NCBI GenBank assembly: GCA_017694135.1 | Contig: JADING010000044.1 | Coordinates: 1-17,053, forward strand | Direction: 5' to 3' | From: Candidatus Scatoplasma merdavium | Lineage (GTDB): Bacteria; Bacillota_I; Bacilli_A; RFN20; CAG-288 | Length of the DNA: 17,053 bases | Shown: one piece after another, positions 14,750 through 17,053 of the stretch | Numbering within the stretch: the first letter of the stretch is position 1 | Layout of the letters: each line of letters opens with the position of its first letter | The notes under the pieces: generated by a model | Database searches by the model: none | Told to the model about the DNA's origin: nothing | The model's input: the letters and a program-made list of their open reading frames with translations, nothing else | Position numbers and translations under genes: made by a program

Positions 14750-15584
14750 AAAACGAAAAGTTTTTTTCAATTGTTTTCAAGGCGCTATACGATTCATCGA
14801 TATCGTCTTCTTTTACACCTTCAAAAATAAGCGTAGCATCAGGGCAATACTTCAAAATCTCCTGAATCATGAACGAATAATGGAAATCGCCTTTACCAGG
14901 CGCGCATTGAACTAGCTTTCCATTAACAATTTTTCCATCTTTTAAATGTATAATTTTAATTTTATCTTTAAATGTTGTTAATGCCTTTTCAAAAATGTAA
15001 TCGCGATCTTCAAAATTCCCTGGATAAAGCAAATTATATAAATCAATAGTTACAAAAACATTAGGAGAATTGAGATCTTTTACAAATCTAGATAAGCAAT
15101 CTGGAGAATAAATAACATGTCCCCAAGCGGCCTCTACTGAAATGTTCGCCTCGATTTTATCCGCATGTTCAACTAGTTTTTTAAAGATCGAAAGAGTTTC
15201 TTGATAACCTTCTTCAGTGTGGTTTTTCGGAACATAAGTCCAAGGTGAATCATTGTAAGATCCTGTTTCGGATCCGACACACGCATTGAACAAATGAGAT
15301 ATATCTAAATTTGAAATGAAGTTATTAACACCAGAATCTACGACTTTTTTATCAGAGTGAACCGGGTTAAAATAAGCTCCAAGCATTTTCACTTGAATTC
15401 CTGCTTCATTTAATTTATTTAAAACGTTATTAACGTAACTAGAATCATAAGAATAATCCGCAAAAGTTTTAGGAAACACGAGCTGAAGGTACTTCAAATC
15501 GTGTTCTTTCATTTTTTTTACTAATTCATCGACGTTAGATTTAGTCACTAAATCATGGCCACGGATACCGAATTTCAAACTCAT
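14748..15584 (-). CDS. Sugar phosphate isomerase/epimerase family protein (xylose-isomerase-like TIM barrel)
   Basis: The 278-residue protein has the AP-endonuclease-2/xylose-isomerase-like barrel pattern. Likely metal ligands are Glu151 (ISVEAAWGH), Asp181 (VTIDLYNLL), His213 (IIHLKDGK) and Glu255 (LIFEGVKED), with Asp216 in the KDG turn. It opens with FGIRGHDL, as in inosose/hydroxypyruvate/tagatose-type isomerases. The exact substrate cannot be read; in this setting an isomerase or epimerase acting on a uronate, ketouronate or rhamnose-derived sugar is plausible. The open frame runs 26 codons further, but AAGGAAGG before the ATG at 15584 and the family-like N-terminus fix the start. The gene is divergent from the pectinesterase. 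No terminator is visible before the importer operon, so readthrough is possible. Confidence 0.87.
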   Translation of the reverse strand: MSLKFGIRGHDLVTKSNVDELVKKMKEHDLKYLQLVFPKTFADYSYDSSYVNNVLNKLNEAGIQVKMLGAYFNPVHSDKKVVDSGVNNFISNLDISHLFNACVGSETGSYNDSPWTYVPKNHTEEGYQETLSIFKKLVEHADKIEANISVEAAWGHVIYSPDCLSRFVKDLNSPNVFVTIDLYNLLYPGNFEDRDYIFEKALTTFKDKIKIIHLKDGKIVNGKLVQCAPGKGDFHYSFMIQEILKYCPDATLIFEGVKEDDIDESYSALKTIEKNFSF

Positions 15585-15606
15585 AATGTAACCTTCCTTC
15601 TCATCA

Positions 15607-15614
15607 ATTATAAT
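15607..15614. promoter_or_regulatory. Palindromic -10 element shared by divergent promoters
   Basis: ATTATAAT is its own reverse complement and supplies a TATAAT on each strand (15609-15614 plus, 15607-15612 minus) in the 51-base gap between the isomerase and pectinesterase starts. Neither direction has a good -35 at 16-18 bases, so activator help or mutual exclusion between the two directions is likely. Confidence 0.5.
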
Positions 15615-15635
15615 AGAAAGCGGAAAGGTAATTTT

Positions 15636-16595
15636 ATGATTGAAAAACAAAAATACGCCCACGCTAAAACCTACCGCGTTTCTTCTTATCGAGAGTGTCT
15701 TTCAACCTGTGAAAAAATTCGAAAAACAAGCAACGCTTATGCCATTATTGAATTTGAAAAGCCGTTAGAAATAGAAGGAAGAACTTCTTTTCCATATTCT
15801 AATTTCTATCTAAAAGGTAACGGTTCAAAATTTGTCTCAAACAGCGCTGGAAAATACACCGATAAAGATAACCGCGAACTTACAACTTGGAGAACAGCGA
15901 CATTCTCTTCTTATGGAGATAACTGCATCTTTGAAGATTTCATTTTTGAAAACCGCGCTTGCTTACCGGAAAAAAACGGTCAGGCTGTTGCCCTATCTTG
16001 CTTTTCTAACAACTGCCTTTTTATCAATTGCAAAATTGTTTCTAGTCAAGATACCCTTTTTATCGGACCTCTGCCTGATGATTTAATTTTCCGCTATACC
16101 GATTTCATCCCCGAAAGAGAAAGGTTAATAGAAGGTAATCTCCACAATTATTTCTACTCTTGTTATATCGAAGGTGGAATAGACTTTATCTTCGGAGCCG
16201 GTCAAGCCAGTTTTTATAAATGCCAAATCGATTCTGAAGAAGACAACCGCTTTTCTACCTCCTTTGTTTCCGCTCCAGCCCACTCGATGAAAGACGATTT
16301 CGGCTTTCATTTTTACAAGTGCAATTTCACTTCTCGAACCATATTTCAACAAAGAGTCTATCTGGCTCGGCCTTGGAGAGACTTTGGAAAATGCTTTTTT
16401 AATTCCTGCAAATACGGAAAGCACATTTCTTCCGAAGGTTTTATCAACTGGGAACTTACACAGAGACAACTGACTTGCCGCTTCTTAGAATACCCCCGCC
16501 AAAAATCGCGAGTAAGTTTTGCTAAAGAAGTCGACGACGTTTCAAAATTGAAACAATACGTCAAAGACATTAGAAATTTAGAAAAACTAGATTAA
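15636..16595 (+). CDS. Cytoplasmic pectin methylesterase (CE8)
   Basis: It removes methyl esters from galacturonate residues, releasing methanol and exposing the chain to polygalacturonase. The CE8 right-handed beta-helix motifs are all present: GQAVALS (Gln116), SSQDTLF (Gln138, Asp139 as proton donor), GGIDFIFG (Asp183 as nucleophile) and YLARPW (Arg245, Trp247). The 319-residue length fits a single catalytic domain. There is no signal peptide, which points to action on imported methylated oligomers, as in other cytoplasmic CE8 enzymes paired with GH28. The frame is open upstream to 15555, but GGAAAGG before the ATG at 15636 and the divergent gene's N-terminus argue for this start. It is the only complete rightward gene in the window and ends at a terminator. 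Confidence 0.93.
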   Translation: MIEKQKYAHAKTYRVSSYRECLSTCEKIRKTSNAYAIIEFEKPLEIEGRTSFPYSNFYLKGNGSKFVSNSAGKYTDKDNRELTTWRTATFSSYGDNCIFEDFIFENRACLPEKNGQAVALSCFSNNCLFINCKIVSSQDTLFIGPLPDDLIFRYTDFIPERERLIEGNLHNYFYSCYIEGGIDFIFGAGQASFYKCQIDSEEDNRFSTSFVSAPAHSMKDDFGFHFYKCNFTSRTIFQQRVYLARPWRDFGKCFFNSCKYGKHISSEGFINWELTQRQLTCRFLEYPRQKSRVSFAKEVDDVSKLKQYVKDIRNLEKLD

Positions 16596-16602
16596 GCAAA
16601 AA

Positions 16603-16627
16603 GCCCGGAGAGAATTTCTCTTCGGGC
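16603..16627. terminator. Bidirectional Rho-independent terminator between pectinesterase and uxaC
   Basis: An 11-bp stem with one G-T pair (16603-16613 with 16617-16627, GCCCGGAGAGA/TCTCTTCGGGC) closes a 3-base loop. CCTTTT follows on the plus strand and GGGCTTTTT on the minus strand. It lies 7 bases after the pectinesterase stop and 15 bases after the uxaC stop, serving the convergent pair. Confidence 0.9.
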
Positions 16628-16642
16628 CTTTTAAATTTGAAA

Positions 16643-17053
16643 TTAACGAGAGAAGTATTTCTTAGCGTTGTTGAAAGAAATATCTTCAACAATCTTACCT
16701 AAGAGTTCGCGGTTATCAGGATACATACCCTTTTCAACCAAATCTCCTAAGTACCCGCAGACTAAGCGGCGGAAATATTCGTGGCGCGGATATGATAAGA
16801 ACGAACGTGAATCAGTCAACATACCGACAAAGCACGAAAGCAAACCATCGTTAGCTAAATAAGAAATCTGCTTAGACATACCATCGAAGTGATCAGCAAA
16901 CCACCAAGCGGTACCTAATTGAATCTTTCCTTTGATGCCAGCACTCTGGTAGCAGTTCATCAAAGTAACTAAAGAAGGATAATCGTGATCGTTCAAAGAA
17001 TAAAGGATGGTTTTAGGAAGTTCATTAGTAGCATCTAATTGAGCCATTAAACC
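16643..17053 (-). CDS. uxaC: Uronate (glucuronate/galacturonate) isomerase UxaC, C-terminal part (5' end beyond window)
   Basis: It converts D-galacturonate to D-tagaturonate (and glucuronate to fructuronate), the first step of hexuronate breakdown in the cytoplasm. The visible 137 residues match the C-terminal third of the roughly 470-residue family: PKTILYSLND, GKIQLGTAWWFADHFDGM, LLSCFVGMLTDSRSFLSYPRHEYFRRL and the FNNAKKYF ending. TDSRSF carries the conserved active-site Asp region. The frame stays open to the edge, so the ATG at 17047 is internal. It is convergent with the pectinesterase and provides the entry reaction for galacturonate released by the GH28 enzyme. Confidence 0.96.
   Translation of the reverse strand, partial: GLMAQLDATNELPKTILYSLNDHDYPSLVTLMNCYQSAGIKGKIQLGTAWWFADHFDGMSKQISYLANDGLLSCFVGMLTDSRSFLSYPRHEYFRRLVCGYLGDLVEKGMYPDNRELLGKIVEDISFNNAKKYFSR

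Noticed and set aside
15555..15635. Upstream extension of the pectinesterase
   Set aside because: It overlaps the divergent isomerase's coding start and ribosome binding site and has no Shine-Dalgarno; the ATG at 15636 has one.
15585..15662. Upstream extension of the isomerase to 15662
   Set aside because: It would run through the divergent promoter and the start of the pectinesterase; AAGGAAGG supports the ATG at 15584.
16125..16570. Two reverse open frames opposite the pectinesterase
   Set aside because: The forward strand encodes a complete CE8 motif set; the reverse frames show no family features and are shadows.
1..17053. CRISPR array, insertion sequence, tRNA or rRNA, phage genes
   Set aside because: No regularly spaced repeats, transposase-like frames, terminal inverted repeats, RNA-gene signatures or phage proteins were seen; the window is a coherent metabolic locus.

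Overview
The window is a pectin/galacturonate utilisation locus from a low-GC, Gram-positive-type bacterium. The evidence is strong AGGAGG-type ribosome binding sites, a serine-rich lipoprotein, LplB/YtcP-type permeases, a Bacillota-style cre site, and the standard genetic code (TGA is a stop, TGG is Trp). I would guess an uncultured Bacilli/Erysipelotrichia-like gut organism, but the sequence alone does not fix the taxon.

Layout. At the left edge (1-80) there may be the 3' end of a rightward gene. A bidirectional terminator (91-121) separates it from a leftward cluster kduI <- gntR <- kdgK <- kdgA (136-3335), which has its own promoter and an AT-rich palindrome at about 3375-3408. Immediately upstream, on the same strand, is a long 12-gene operon (3407-14538). 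In transcription order it contains: an unknown membrane protein with a charged tail, two ABC permeases, a large solute-binding lipoprotein, two unknown four-helix membrane proteins, the ABC ATPase, two more unknown four-helix membrane proteins, a cytoplasmic GH28 polygalacturonase, and a small PucR/CdaR-type helix-turn-helix regulator. The control region (about 14539-14747) shows two sigma-A-like promoters, a cre-like site over one -35, a TGGT-N5-ACCA inverted repeat and a 9-bp direct repeat. Further right are a leftward sugar-phosphate-isomerase-like TIM barrel (14748-15584), a divergent pectin methylesterase (15636-16595), a bidirectional terminator, and the 3' part of uxaC entering from the right edge.

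How the genes fit together (inference from families). Methylated oligogalacturonides made by other cells or enzymes are bound by the lipoprotein and imported by the ABC transporter. In the cytoplasm the CE8 esterase removes methyl groups and the GH28 enzyme releases galacturonate. UxaC converts galacturonate to tagaturonate; the next two steps (UxaB, UxaA) are not in the window. KdgK and KdgA then convert 2-keto-3-deoxygluconate to pyruvate and glyceraldehyde-3-phosphate. KduI handles the ketouronate derived from unsaturated, lyase-generated ends, although no lyase or KduD is present here. Neither depolymerising enzyme has a signal peptide, so the locus looks like an oligomer-scavenging system.

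The most unusual part is the importer operon: five uncharacterised multi-helix membrane proteins are interleaved with the normal permease, binding-protein and ATPase genes, two of them with long charged cytoplasmic segments. That set is the best candidate for something undescribed.
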